Origin: a bacterium
Lineage (GTDB): Bacteria > UBP6 > UBA1177 > JAKLFG01
Length of the DNA stretch: 63,508 nt
Assembly (NCBI GenBank): GCA_022709425.1
Contig: JAKLIW010000016.1
Span: 1-63,508, forward strand
Direction: 5' to 3'
Positions 17,043-26,129 of this stretch are shown here, piece by piece. The position numbers were made by a program, and so were the translations under genes. Each line of letters opens with the position of its first letter. Position 1 is the first letter of the stretch. Below the pieces are notes generated by a model. It was not told where the DNA came from and searched no databases. It saw nothing but the letters and a program-made list of their open reading frames with translations.

Positions 17043-18347
17043 CTATGCCCGCCCCGTGATGAGTTTCCGCGCCGTGACCGGGCCGTCGCTCACGCTCACG
17101 GCACCCGCCAGCAGTTCGAGCGCCGCGTCGAGCCGTGCGCGGTCACGGTAGTGGATGCGGACGACCGGCTCACCCTTCGCGACCGCGTCACCCACCTTTT
17201 TCGGGAAGATCATCCCGACCGCCGGGTCTATGGCGTCCTCCTTGCGGATACGGCCGCCGCCAAGCGCCACCAGCGCCTTTCCCACCGCGCGGGCGCCGAC
17301 ACCGGCAAGGAAGCCGTCGCGGTCGGCCGTCAATTCATGAATATGCGACGCCGACGGCAGAAGCGAGGGATCGTCAAGGACGCGCGGGTCGCCCCCCTGC
17401 CGTTCGACCATCCGCCGGAATATCTCCAGCGCCGTCCCGTCCGAAAGTCTTTTGCGCGCCGACTTGATGCCGGCGGCGCGATTTTTCACTTTTCCAAAAG
17501 CAAGAAGCAGTTCGGCCGCCTGCCGGAGCGTCAATTCGGTCACCTGTGGGATATCTTCACCGCGCAGGACCGCTATCGATTCCTCTATCTCAAGCGCATG
17601 GCCCGCGGCGCGGCCGAGAGGTTCGGACATGTCGGTGATGAGGACCACCATCTTCTTTCCGGCGCGCTCGCCGATATCCTTCATCGTCGCGGCGAGTTTT
17701 TTCGCATCGCGCATTTCCTGCATGAAGGCGCCGTCGCCCGTTTTGACATCGAGCAGGAGCCCGTCTATCCCTTCGGCCAGCTTTTTCGACATGATGGAAC
17801 TCGCGATGAGCGGCACCGATTCGACCGTCCCGGTCACATCGCGCAGGGCATAGAGCCGCCGGTCGAGCGGCGCGATCTCGGCCGTCTGCCCGATCATCGC
17901 CACGCCCAGTTCCTGTACCTGCCGTTTGAAGGCATCGAGGTCGAGCCCGACGCGGAAACCCGGTATCGATTCGAGTTTGTCGAGCGTACCGCCGGTGTGG
18001 CCCAGCCCGCGGCCCGATATCATCGGCACGCGGAATCCGAGCGCGGCAAGCAGCGGCGCCAGCGGGATCGATATCTTGTCGCCCACCCCGCCGGTCGAAT
18101 GTTTGTCCACCACCGGGCGGCCGTCGTCGGGAAAGGAGAGTACTTTTCCTGAATGGAGCATCGTCGCGGCCCAGACCGACAGCTCGGCCGGGGTGAGTCC
18201 CCGGATGCAGACCGCCATCAGGAGCGCCGACATCTGGTAGTCGGTCAGTTCGTCGCGGAGATAGCCGGTCAGAAAACGGGTGATATCGTCGGCCGAAAGT
18301 TCGCGGCCGTCCCGCTTATCCCCTATGATATCGTAGAAAAGACGCAC
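17043..18347 (-). CDS. deoA: Pyrimidine-nucleoside/thymidine phosphorylase
   Basis: A 434-residue member of the family that phosphorolyses thymidine, deoxyuridine or uridine to base and (deoxy)ribose-1-phosphate for salvage. Hallmarks: VDKHSTGGVGDKIS (phosphate site), SGRGLGHTGGTLDKLESIPGF, IASSIMSKKLAEG and LLLDVKTGDGAFM. The Lys-Ser-Thr combination is intact. GTG at 18347 is five bases after AGAGGA. First gene of the leftward operon to plsB-type, HD-GYP and the helical protein. The split between deoA and pdp specificity is not resolvable from sequence reading. Confidence 0.92.
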   Translation of the reverse strand: MRLFYDIIGDKRDGRELSADDITRFLTGYLRDELTDYQMSALLMAVCIRGLTPAELSVWAATMLHSGKVLSFPDDGRPVVDKHSTGGVGDKISIPLAPLLAALGFRVPMISGRGLGHTGGTLDKLESIPGFRVGLDLDAFKRQVQELGVAMIGQTAEIAPLDRRLYALRDVTGTVESVPLIASSIMSKKLAEGIDGLLLDVKTGDGAFMQEMRDAKKLAATMKDIGERAGKKMVVLITDMSEPLGRAAGHALEIEESIAVLRGEDIPQVTELTLRQAAELLLAFGKVKNRAAGIKSARKRLSDGTALEIFRRMVERQGGDPRVLDDPSLLPSASHIHELTADRDGFLAGVGARAVGKALVALGGGRIRKEDAIDPAVGMIFPKKVGDAVAKGEPVVRIHYRDRARLDAALELLAGAVSVSDGPVTARKLITGRA

Positions 18348-18379
18348 CGTTATCCTCTCCGCGTAACCGTGAACGGGCC

Positions 18380-18408
18380 ATTGTACGGGTGGCGCTCCGC
18401 AAAGTCAA
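18380..18408 (-). promoter_or_regulatory. Promoter of the phosphorylase operon
   Basis: TTGACT, a 17-base spacer and TACAAT (5/6 each) lie 33 bases upstream of the GTG start at 18347. It is the best promoter upstream of the four-gene operon. Confidence 0.65.
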
Positions 18409-18449
18409 CAAATCGGCTCTTCCGGGGCCTCTTTGAACGGCCGTTTTCC

Positions 18450-18477
18450 TTGACTTTAGGGGAAGGGCGGTTACGAT
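18450..18477 (+). promoter_or_regulatory. Candidate promoter of the MFS operon
   Basis: TTGACT, 16 bases and TACGAT (4/6) lie 43 bases before the ATG at 18520, back to back with the leftward promoter at 18380-18408. Confidence 0.5.
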
Positions 18478-18519
18478 GAAACGCTCTTTTTTATCTACGC
18501 TTGTAGCGGAGGCATGCGC

Positions 18520-19938
18520 ATGTTCGCAGCGGTTAAGAATTACTTCTCGGAATTCAAGATCATGAAGACGGTCTCGAAGGATTTCTGGATGGTCAACGCT
18601 ATTCAGTTCTTCGACGGGCTGGCCTACTTCTCGATCATCATCGTCATCTCGCTCTACCTGAACGACAATGTCGGATTCAGCGACATGGAGACCGGTATCT
18701 GGCAGGGCGTCTTCTTCATGTTCATCACCGCGTTCATGTTCACGGTCGGCTCCATCTGCGACACGCTGGGCGTGAAACGGACCTACTACATCGCGACGAC
18801 GCTGCTGATCATCTCGCGTCTCGGGATGGGTATCGCGCCGGAACTGATGACCGGCGAGCCGCTGAAGTACGTTACGATGGGCCTGCTGATCGTCATGGCG
18901 CTCGGCACCGCCACCATCGTCACCAACACCAACGCCGCGCTGCGCCACTTCACCACCCCCGAGAACCGCGGCACCGGTTTCAACGTCTACTACCTCATTA
19001 TGAACATCGGCGCGATGCTCGCCGGCGCGGTGGTCTTCGACGGTTTCCGCACCATGTTCGGCACCGTGAAGGGCAACCTGATGATATTCAACTTCAGCTT
19101 CGCGATGACGGTGCTGACCCTCATCTGCGCCGTGCTCATCACCAACAAGCACGCCGAGGATACGGCGGCCGAGAAGGCGGCCGATCCCACCCCGCAGAAG
19201 ACGCCGCTCCAGATCTTCGCCGAGGTGTGGAAGGAAAGCGCGTTCCAGAAACTCGTCCTTTTCCTCGTGCTGACGCTCGGCGTCCGGCTCGTCTTCACCC
19301 ACCAGACGATGGTCATGCCGAAGTACTACCTGCGGACGCTCTACAACGATTTCGAACTGGGGCTCGTCAACTCGCTGAACCCCTTCATCATCGTCGTGGG
19401 CCTCATCCTCTTCATCCCGATCATCAACAAGTTCGACACGGTGAAACTCATCGTCGTGGGCATGCTGATATCGGCGCTGTCGCTGCTGTTCCTCGCCGTC
19501 CCCAACAGCTGGATACTCGCCATCCCCGGCATCGAGAACATGAATCAGGCCTATATCTACATCATCGTCGCGCAGATCTTTGTGTTCGCCGTGGGCGAAC
19601 TGATCTTCTCGCCGCGTTTCGTGGAGTACACCGCATCGGTCGCGCCGAAGGACAAGGTGGCCTCCTACATGGGGCTGTCGGCCTTGCCGATGTTCATCGC
19701 GCGGCCCATCAACGGCTTCGTGTCGGGCATCCTGATCGCCGGGTACTCCTACGAAGGCGTCCGGGCGAAGATAGACACCGGCAATGTGAGCTATATGGAT
19801 AGCCCCGAGTGGATGTGGATGATCTACTTCTTCCTCGCGGCGATCAGCCCCATAGCGGTCATCCTGCTGCGCAACAGCCTCGCGTCGACAAAGACCGACG
19901 AGGAGAAGAAAGACGGCGCCGCGGAAGCGGCACACTAA
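18520..19938 (+). CDS. Major facilitator superfamily transporter
   Basis: 472 residues with about 12 hydrophobic segments and a central cytoplasmic loop rich in Lys/Glu (KHAEDTAAEKAADPTPQKTP). The first half holds DTLGVKRTYY after TM2 (MFS loop 2-3) and RHFTTPENRGTGFNVYYLIMNIGAM, reminiscent of the proton-dependent oligopeptide (POT/PTR) branch. Substrate unknown; a peptide or related solute is a guess. Two ATGs follow GGAGG: the first is one base away, too close; the second at 18520 is seven bases away and is chosen. It heads a rightward run to the ankyrin and ABC genes. Confidence 0.82.
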   Translation: MFAAVKNYFSEFKIMKTVSKDFWMVNAIQFFDGLAYFSIIIVISLYLNDNVGFSDMETGIWQGVFFMFITAFMFTVGSICDTLGVKRTYYIATTLLIISRLGMGIAPELMTGEPLKYVTMGLLIVMALGTATIVTNTNAALRHFTTPENRGTGFNVYYLIMNIGAMLAGAVVFDGFRTMFGTVKGNLMIFNFSFAMTVLTLICAVLITNKHAEDTAAEKAADPTPQKTPLQIFAEVWKESAFQKLVLFLVLTLGVRLVFTHQTMVMPKYYLRTLYNDFELGLVNSLNPFIIVVGLILFIPIINKFDTVKLIVVGMLISALSLLFLAVPNSWILAIPGIENMNQAYIYIIVAQIFVFAVGELIFSPRFVEYTASVAPKDKVASYMGLSALPMFIARPINGFVSGILIAGYSYEGVRAKIDTGNVSYMDSPEWMWMIYFFLAAISPIAVILLRNSLASTKTDEEKKDGAAEAAH

Positions 19939-19953
19939 CGGAGGGAGGATACG

Positions 19954-20595
19954 ATGAACAAATACCTGCCCATCATCAAGGACGCCCTCATACTGATGGC
20001 TTTCAGTTCGATATTCGCCGTCCTGAGCATCTACGCGGCCGATTGGCTGAAAGGGAGCGGCGTGAAGACCGATCCGATCATCGCGGCGATCATCCAGAAC
20101 GACATCGACCAGATAAAGAAACTCATCGAGGCCGAGGGCGGCCGGGTCAACAATCTCGACGAACAGGGACGCACCCCGCTGATGTGGGCCGCCTATGTCA
20201 ACTATAAGAGCGGCGAACTGGTTGCGAAGGATGAAGTGAAACGGCTCGAAGCGACCACGATACTGCTCGAAAAGAACGCCGACAAGGATCTCAAGGACAA
20301 GGATGGCTGGACCGCGCTCATGTGGGCGGCGTGGAGCGGCTTCCCGAAGGTGTCCGAGGCGCTCACCGGCGCCGGCGCCGACATCGCGGCCGCCGACAAG
20401 AAGGGCAACACGGCGCTTATGATCGCGGCGCTCCGCGGTAACGCATCCGTGGTCAAGCACCTTATCGAAAAAGGGGCCGACAAGACACTCAAGAATACCG
20501 ACGGGAAGACGGCGGCCGATATGGCACAGGAAATGTCGGGCAAATATCCCGACAAGATGAGTGCCTACAACGAGATACTCTCTTTGGTGAAATAA
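19954..20595 (+). CDS. Membrane-anchored ankyrin-repeat protein
   Basis: 213 residues: an N-terminal hydrophobic segment (ALILMAFSSIFAVLSIYAA) followed by about four ankyrin repeats with the usual GRTPLMWAAY, GWTALMWAAWSGF, GNTALMIAALRGN and DGKTAADMA cores. It likely mediates protein contacts at the membrane or in the periplasm. GGAGG lies seven bases before ATG. It follows the MFS gene by 15 bases and precedes the ABC unit by four, so it is probably co-transcribed. A second protein of the same plan is encoded at 25384-26073. Confidence 0.87.
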   Translation: MNKYLPIIKDALILMAFSSIFAVLSIYAADWLKGSGVKTDPIIAAIIQNDIDQIKKLIEAEGGRVNNLDEQGRTPLMWAAYVNYKSGELVAKDEVKRLEATTILLEKNADKDLKDKDGWTALMWAAWSGFPKVSEALTGAGADIAAADKKGNTALMIAALRGNASVVKHLIEKGADKTLKNTDGKTAADMAQEMSGKYPDKMSAYNEILSLVK

Positions 20596-20599
20596 TCCG

Positions 20600-20881
20600 A
20601 TGCCCTCACCCCACGGTCTGTTCCCCGGCACCGGCGTCGGCGCGGCCCGCACCCTATGGCTACTCATCGCCCTCAGCTTTGCGATACTGCCGCTCGCCGG
20701 TATGTCTCGGCCGCTGTCGGCCGCCTGCGGCGCACTGGCGCTTATCGCAGCCGGGGTTCTTTTCCGCCGCTGGGTTCTCTTTCCCGTCATCGCGGTGATC
20801 ATCCTTTTCACGGCATGGCTGGGCAACATGGAGGATCTGTACGTCTGGATCCGCGAAATGATCCGGGGGGTGTTCTGGTGA
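20600..20881 (+). CDS. Small membrane protein of the ABC unit
   Basis: 93 residues with two or three hydrophobic segments (TLWLLIALSFAILPLAGM, ALALIAAGVLFRRWVLFPVIAVIILF) and a short charged tail. No family recognised. It starts four bases after the ankyrin gene, without a convincing ribosome site, and its stop overlaps the next start (GTGA). The tight packing with the permease-like and ATPase genes suggests it is a subunit of the same complex. Confidence 0.65.
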   Translation: MPSPHGLFPGTGVGAARTLWLLIALSFAILPLAGMSRPLSAACGALALIAAGVLFRRWVLFPVIAVIILFTAWLGNMEDLYVWIREMIRGVFW

Positions 20882-21456
20882 GGCCGGGCAAACTGCTTCA
20901 GTTATTGCGGGCCTTCGAGGCTTTTCTGCAGATCGAGTTGACCCGCAAGAAACTTCTTGCGCTGATGTTCCTCCTTTTCCTCCTGCCGCGCGGCGGGATG
21001 CTTTTCCTCGTGCTGTTGTTTTTTGCCGCATCGCTCCTTCCCAAAGACGTGCAGGCGCGTCGCACCGGACTCTATCTGGCGCTTCCCTATACGCGGACCG
21101 GACTTTTTTTCTGCTCGTATGGAATGGGTGTTCTGTTGATACTCCTCGGAGCGCTCATCAGCGGGACGCTGGCGATAGACGCGGCGTGGACACTGAAGTT
21201 GCCCGCGATGCTCATCTTTTTCACCGCTTATTTTTCGATATCACTCATCGGCGCGGTATCGGGACGCGATACGCTGACTCTCCCGGTGATGGCGCTTTTC
21301 GTCGAGACCACCGCCGGCGCCGCGCTCGGGATGGATCATCCCTTCCGCGCCTTCAGTCCGTTCTATCAAGAGGAACCATTGTATGCCCTGCTGAACGCGT
21401 TGCTCCTTCTCGCGGCGGCATTTACCCACTATTTCGTAGCGGGGAAACGGCTGTGA
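20878..21456 (+). CDS. ABC-2-like membrane subunit
   Basis: 192 residues with about five membrane segments (ALMFLLFLLPRGGMLFLVLLFF, GLFFCSYGMGVLLILLGALISG, MLIFFTAYFSISLIGAVSG, LLLLAAAFTHYF). The GTG at 20878 overlaps the stop of the preceding gene and has GGGGGG seven or eight bases upstream. The reading frame continues further left, but only inside the preceding gene. With the adjoining ATPase it looks like the permease of an ABC-2 type exporter, half or less of the usual family length. No substrate can be inferred. Confidence 0.7.
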   Translation: MRPGKLLQLLRAFEAFLQIELTRKKLLALMFLLFLLPRGGMLFLVLLFFAASLLPKDVQARRTGLYLALPYTRTGLFFCSYGMGVLLILLGALISGTLAIDAAWTLKLPAMLIFFTAYFSISLIGAVSGRDTLTLPVMALFVETTAGAALGMDHPFRAFSPFYQEEPLYALLNALLLLAAAFTHYFVAGKRL

Positions 21457-22253
21457 CATTGATCGTCGAAAAGGTATCGAAACGGTTCGGGAAACATATC
21501 GGCCTCCATGATGTCTCCTTTATCACGGGCCCCGGAGAGATCGTCGTCATTCTTGGGCCCAACGGCGCCGGGAAAACCACCCTCATGCGTACCGCGAGCG
21601 GCGAATGGCCGGCCACCTCCGGCTATATCCGCGTCGACGGCGGTCCGGTATCGGCGCTGGGACGGAGCGCGGTCGCCTCGTCGGGCGATCAGCGCACGGT
21701 GTTCAATGGTTTCACCGGTCACGATTACCGACGCATCTGGGAATTGCTCTACCCGCAGTTCGATCACACATTGTTCGACCGTTTCGTCGATCAGTTCAAA
21801 TGGGATCTTTCGCGACGCATCGATTTCGCGCCGATGGGCGTTCGTTCGGTATTCCTGACGCTCGGTGCGCTCGCCTGTCGGCCGCAACTGTTGCTCATCG
21901 ATGAGCCGTTCCAGCATATCACGCCGCAGGAAAGCGATATTCTCTGCGATATCCTGCGCAACTTCGCCGATGAGCACCGCTCGACGGTCCTGCTCGCCTC
22001 CACCGAACTGTACGAACCCGAATCTCTCATAGACCGCTTCGTCGTACTGCGGAACGGCAGATTACTCTATACTGCGCGGCTCGATACGGCCCGGCGGATC
22101 CATCGAATCGTATCGGGAACCGAAGATGTGTCGGATATGCTGACCATCGGACCGATCATCGGAGAGTGGCTCGTCTATACCGATGAACAGATCGGTCGAG
22201 AACCGACCATGCGCGAGATCGTGACCGGATACCTCAACGGCGCTCCCGATTAA
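21453..22253 (+). CDS. ABC transporter ATPase with degenerate motifs
   Basis: 266 residues with an intact Walker A (GPNGAGKTT), Q-loop glutamine (GDQ) and Walker B with catalytic glutamate (LLLIDEP). The signature that should read LSxGM/LSGGQ is FAPMGVRS, the D-loop is EPFQHITP instead of EPTSGLDP, and the H-loop has LLASTEL where a histidine is expected. It may bind ATP but hydrolyse poorly or act as a regulated pseudo-ATPase (inference). GTG overlaps the permease stop by four bases (GTGA). Its stop codon overlaps that of sppA on the other strand. Confidence 0.83.
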   Translation: MTLIVEKVSKRFGKHIGLHDVSFITGPGEIVVILGPNGAGKTTLMRTASGEWPATSGYIRVDGGPVSALGRSAVASSGDQRTVFNGFTGHDYRRIWELLYPQFDHTLFDRFVDQFKWDLSRRIDFAPMGVRSVFLTLGALACRPQLLLIDEPFQHITPQESDILCDILRNFADEHRSTVLLASTELYEPESLIDRFVVLRNGRLLYTARLDTARRIHRIVSGTEDVSDMLTIGPIIGEWLVYTDEQIGREPTMREIVTGYLNGAPD

Positions 22254-24037
22254 CGGAGATCGACCGGCTCACTCTCGAGCCGCACCCCCCCTTTTTCGAA
22301 CTGTTCCATGACCGCCGCGATCGCCGCGATCCGACGCAATAAAACAGTAAAATCGGACCACAACCCCGAGCGGGTTCCCGCCTCGTCGTCGTCGCGTGTG
22401 CGGTCGAGTATCAGATCGAGGAACATCGGCTCTTCGGGATAGAACTTCAACGATAAGAGGCTGTCGGGGGCAAGCCCCAGAGCGGTGCGCACCGCGGCGA
22501 AGGCGGCGGGATAACCGCCCAGTTCGTCGACCAATCCGCGTTCGAGCGCATCGGCGCCGCTCCAGACGCGGCCCTTCGCGTGCTGTTCCAGTTCCTCGGG
22601 TTTCTTCTTACGACCGTCAGCGGCGCGCGTCACGAAGGTATCGTAGACCGCATCGAGCGTTTTTTGAAGCATCGCGTTCTGCTCGGCGTCGGGCCTCGTG
22701 AGCGACGAAAAGAGACGGGCGTTCTTCCCGAACTGCTCGGCGTCGAAGGTCACCCCTATCTTCTTCCACATCTCGGGGGTGTAGAATTTCCCGATGATGA
22801 CGCCGATACTGCCGGTGATGGTGGCCGGTTCGGCGATAATGCGATCGGCCGCCATCGAGATATAATAACCGCCCGAAGCGGCGAGCGAACTCATGGTCAC
22901 GATGAGCGGTTTGTCGGTGTCCTTGACCGCCTTGGCGACCTCGTGCCAGATCGTCTCGGAGGCAACCACCGAACCGCCGGGGGAATCGACCCGCAGAACG
23001 ATGGCCTGCACCTCGGGATCGGCCGCCGCATCGCGGATCGCCTTGGCCAGCGTATCGGAACCTATCGTGCTACGCCGACCGAACGGATCCTGTTCGCTAC
23101 GGCCACGCATGATCTCACCTTCGGCGATGACCACCGCGATGGTCGCCGCGGAGTTGAGATCGGGAAATATCGGCTCGTAGCGGCTGAGCGGGGTGCGGCC
23201 GGCGCCGGCGCTCTTCTGTTCCATAAGCGCAAGCACCTCGTCGCGGTATTTGACCCCGTCAACGAGCTTTTCGGCGAGCGCCTCGCCGGAAAAAAGAGGC
23301 GCCCGGTCGATCAGTTCCCGAACCTTGGCGGGATCGAGTTTCCGCGCCGCGGCGATATCGGCGACGGTCCTATCGAACACCGACTCGAGCAGTCGATGAA
23401 CCGCTTCTCGATGCGGCCCGGTATATTTCTCCTCGGTGAAGATGTTCCATGCGTTCTTATATTCCTTGCGGGTCGCCCCGATCGGCTCGGCACCGAGCTT
23501 GGCGAGTAGGCCCTTCAGGAACACGTTCTCGGCGGCGATGCCCGATATATCGACCATCCCCGACGGCTGCACATATATCTCCTCAAAGGCAGTAGCGAGG
23601 TAGTAGGATGCCATCCCGCGCGACAACTCGCCGAACGAATCGGCAAAGGCGACCGTGGGCTTGCCCGACTTTCGGAAGGCGATGACGGCATCGCGGATCT
23701 CCTGTATCTGGGCGTAGGAAAGTTCGTGATCGGAAACGCGCACAAGGAGTCCCTTGACATGAGGGTCGCTCGCGGCGTTCTCGAGCTGCGAAACTATGTC
23801 GAGCAGTGTCACCTGCGGCCCGATGATCTCCCGCAGAATCCGGTCGCGCGATGCATTTTCCCGGATGTTCTCATCCACCGTGAGGGTCAGCACCGTGTCG
23901 CTGGGCTTCAACAGCTCCTGCTTCTTGGCATACGTGACCGCTGCGGTCACACCGCCGGCGACGATCAGGAAGATGAGAAAACCGAACAGCGCAAACATCA
24001 CGACGAAGAAATGAAAGATTTTCTTGAAAAATTCCAT
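22250..24037 (-). CDS. sppA: Signal peptide peptidase SppA, long (67K) form
   Basis: 595 residues, tandem S49 domains anchored by one N-terminal helix (about 9-33). The catalytic lysine is K194 (EYKNAW) in the N-terminal half and the nucleophile S388 (SLAASGGYY) in the C-terminal half, the arrangement of enterobacterial SppA, which degrades cleaved signal peptides at the inner membrane. A VDSPGGSV block precedes the nucleophile. Start ATG follows GGGGGA. It lies nine bases after the M24B gene, so the two are probably one transcript. Confidence 0.93.
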   Translation of the reverse strand: MEFFKKIFHFFVVMFALFGFLIFLIVAGGVTAAVTYAKKQELLKPSDTVLTLTVDENIRENASRDRILREIIGPQVTLLDIVSQLENAASDPHVKGLLVRVSDHELSYAQIQEIRDAVIAFRKSGKPTVAFADSFGELSRGMASYYLATAFEEIYVQPSGMVDISGIAAENVFLKGLLAKLGAEPIGATRKEYKNAWNIFTEEKYTGPHREAVHRLLESVFDRTVADIAAARKLDPAKVRELIDRAPLFSGEALAEKLVDGVKYRDEVLALMEQKSAGAGRTPLSRYEPIFPDLNSAATIAVVIAEGEIMRGRSEQDPFGRRSTIGSDTLAKAIRDAAADPEVQAIVLRVDSPGGSVVASETIWHEVAKAVKDTDKPLIVTMSSLAASGGYYISMAADRIIAEPATITGSIGVIIGKFYTPEMWKKIGVTFDAEQFGKNARLFSSLTRPDAEQNAMLQKTLDAVYDTFVTRAADGRKKKPEELEQHAKGRVWSGADALERGLVDELGGYPAAFAAVRTALGLAPDSLLSLKFYPEEPMFLDLILDRTRDDDEAGTRSGLWSDFTVLLRRIAAIAAVMEQFEKGGVRLESEPVDLR

Positions 24038-24046
24038 GCCGTCCCC

Positions 24047-25225
24047 CTACCCGATGATCACCTCGTCGAGCGCTTCGGTGCCGCCGGTCAACGACCGGAG
24101 CATCCCGCCCTCCATGAGGTAGGTGTTCTCTATGCCGACAATGCCCCAACCGGGCACGAATATCTTCGGTTCTATCGCAACGGTCATGCCGTTCTCGAAC
24201 GGGATCGCCTGTTTGGCGGCGATGACCGGAAGCTGATTGACCTCGGTCCCGATGCCATGACCGAGGAATCGAACCTTGGCATCCAACCCCATGAACTGAT
24301 CCTTCCACGCATGTTCGGCGACCAACGCCGTCGCGTAGTTCCATGCCTCCTCGCCGGTGATGCCGGGGGTGATAAAGGAGACCACCCTACCGAGGAAGCC
24401 GCGCAATTCCTCATACATCGTCCCGATCCGTTCCTCCGGCGCGCCGACGAAATAGGTCCGCGTCGAATCGGCATTGTAGCCATGGCGGGTACCGATCAGG
24501 TCGACCACGAAGGAACGCTCGATCACCTCGCCCGAGGCGCCCTGCGCGACCGCCGGGGAAAGCCCCTTGCCGCCGATGGGAAAATCGGTGTAGGTCGGTT
24601 CAAGCGCCGTGGTGCCGGTGACCACCAGCGACAGCGCCGCCTCCATATTCGCCCCGCGCAACCAGAAGGAACCTTGATGACCCAGTTCCCGCCGCGCATA
24701 GGATTCCAGTGCGACCTGCATGTCGATATCGCGCATCCCGGGCCGGTAAAGTGCGCCGATCTGCGCATGGACCGCCCGGTTGATGGCGGCCGCCTTTTCG
24801 ATGAGCGATTGTTCGACAGGACTTTTGACCATCTTGGTGAGCGCGAGCGACAAAGAGAAGTCCTTGAGCGTCGCGCCCGGCGGAAAGAGTTTTCCTTTGA
24901 GAAATTCATATTCAGACACCGTCATCGCGTCGGCCGCGAACCCGATGACAGCACCCGCCTCGGCAAGCCGCGCGGTCAGCGCCGCGCCGTCGAACGGCAC
25001 GACCATGAGCGGCGATTCGCGCTGTGCCCGGGCAAGGTATTTGCGGACGAAATAGATCGGTTCTCCCGCCGCCGGAATGACGAGCAATCCGCGCTGAACC
25101 GAGCCGGTGAAATAGTAGAGATCGCTGTTGGCGGTGAGTATCGCCACCGCGACACCGGCGCTTCTGAGCCGTTCCTGCAAGCGGCCGGCGCGCGACAGCA
25201 ATTCTTCCTTGGTGAACAGCCTCAT
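24047..25225 (-). CDS. M24B Xaa-Pro aminopeptidase-like protein
   Basis: 392 residues with an N-terminal creatinase-like domain and a C-terminal pita-bread domain. Metal ligands are visible: D in VDLIGTRHGYNADSTRTYFVG (two Asp), H in FLGHGIGTE, E in AIEPKIF and E in GIENTYLM. Family members remove N-terminal residues before proline or cleave Xaa-Pro dipeptides; some relatives are creatinases, so the substrate is not fixed. Cytosolic, no signal peptide. Start ATG has GAGAGGGA upstream. Precedes sppA by nine bases, a proteolysis pair. Confidence 0.88.
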   Translation of the reverse strand: MRLFTKEELLSRAGRLQERLRSAGVAVAILTANSDLYYFTGSVQRGLLVIPAAGEPIYFVRKYLARAQRESPLMVVPFDGAALTARLAEAGAVIGFAADAMTVSEYEFLKGKLFPPGATLKDFSLSLALTKMVKSPVEQSLIEKAAAINRAVHAQIGALYRPGMRDIDMQVALESYARRELGHQGSFWLRGANMEAALSLVVTGTTALEPTYTDFPIGGKGLSPAVAQGASGEVIERSFVVDLIGTRHGYNADSTRTYFVGAPEERIGTMYEELRGFLGRVVSFITPGITGEEAWNYATALVAEHAWKDQFMGLDAKVRFLGHGIGTEVNQLPVIAAKQAIPFENGMTVAIEPKIFVPGWGIVGIENTYLMEGGMLRSLTGGTEALDEVIIG

Positions 25226-25325
25226 CGTTCCCTCTCTTCTTCTCGAACACCGGGGGGATTATAGCGCGGGAAACCGCAATGGCAAAAAAAAGCCCGCGCC
25301 TACTTAGGGACAATCGACACCGTTC

Positions 25326-25353
25326 TTGACGGTAGACAAAAAACGGATAGCAT
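25326..25353 (+). promoter_or_regulatory. Candidate promoter of the second ankyrin gene
   Basis: TTGACG, 16 bases and TAGCAT lie 31 bases before ATG 25384. Between 25226 and this site a GCGCGGG/CCCGCGC inverted repeat spans 25263-25300 with a long loop; its role is unclear. Confidence 0.45.
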
Positions 25354-25383
25354 GACCATGAAGAGTTCTTTACGAGGGCGGCC

Positions 25384-26073
25384 ATGAACAAGAAACGGAT
25401 CACGATCCTCACAACGGCATTAGGTTTGAGCGCTATCGGCGCGCTCTGTTGGCACGCACTGAAAACGGAGTTCGCCGTCACTGAGACACTCCCGCCACAA
25501 CCGAAATTGACACAACCCATAAAGTTCAGACCGATCATCACTAATTTCAACATGCCGGAACGACCGGTCACCGATGACGTGGTTTTTTCACTCATCGCCG
25601 CAGGGAAGACCGACGACGCGATCGCCCGATTTGAAAAAGAAAAACTCGGCATCAATATACTGCAACCTCAAACCGGATATACCCCGTATGTGGTGGCTGC
25701 GAAGAACTGCAACGAGAATATGCTTCGTTATCTGGACCGGCGCAATGCCGACATGACCATCGAGGTCTTTTCCGGCAACCCCGTGTTGATCTCGGCCTAT
25801 CTTAATGCCGCGACGGAAGGTTGTCTGCCGGTGGTCCGCTATTTGGTGGAAGAAAAGAAGGTAGACATCAACGCCACCTCCAAGGTCTGGAAAGAAACGG
25901 CGCTCTATAAGGCGGCCGACGGTCACCACACCGAACTCGCCCGCTACCTATTGGAAAAAGGGATCGACCGTTGGGCGTCCAACAACAACGGCCGAACGCC
26001 GCTGACGGTCGCCAAAGAAAAAGGGTATGCCGATATCGTCGCGCTCATCGAACAGAACGCACCGTTACGTTAG
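25384..26073 (+). CDS. Membrane-anchored ankyrin-repeat protein
   Basis: 229 residues: hydrophobic N terminus (ITILTTALGLSAIGALCW), a proline-rich linker, then about four ankyrin units with TGYTPYVVAAKNCNENMLRYL, LVEEKKVDINATSKVWKETALYKAADG and NNNGRTPLTVAKEKGYADIV. Repeats are less regular than in the protein at 19954. GAGGGCGGCC lies before ATG. Likely exported or membrane-tethered; partner unknown. Confidence 0.83.
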   Translation: MNKKRITILTTALGLSAIGALCWHALKTEFAVTETLPPQPKLTQPIKFRPIITNFNMPERPVTDDVVFSLIAAGKTDDAIARFEKEKLGINILQPQTGYTPYVVAAKNCNENMLRYLDRRNADMTIEVFSGNPVLISAYLNAATEGCLPVVRYLVEEKKVDINATSKVWKETALYKAADGHHTELARYLLEKGIDRWASNNNGRTPLTVAKEKGYADIVALIEQNAPLR

Positions 26074-26075
26074 CC

Positions 26076-26106
26076 AAAAAAAAGGCCCTCCCGCATGGGG
26101 AGGGCC
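26076..26106 (-). terminator. Rho-independent terminator of the Cys-rich lipoprotein gene
   Basis: On the minus strand GGCCCTCCCC, a short loop and GGGAGGGCC are followed by eight T. It sits 24 bases after the stop at 26130. Confidence 0.8.
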
Positions 26107-26129
26107 CAGAATACCAGAATGGGATTGAA

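Noticed and set aside
18316..20829. Long minus-strand open frame (837 codons) opposite the MFS and ankyrin genes
   Set aside because: Its His/Asp/Glu/Arg-rich translation is the usual antisense image of a membrane protein gene; no start signal.
25263..25300. GCGCGGG/CCCGCGC inverted repeat as a terminator
   Set aside because: The loop is 24 bases and there is no T-tract after the stem on either strand, only an A-run inside the loop.
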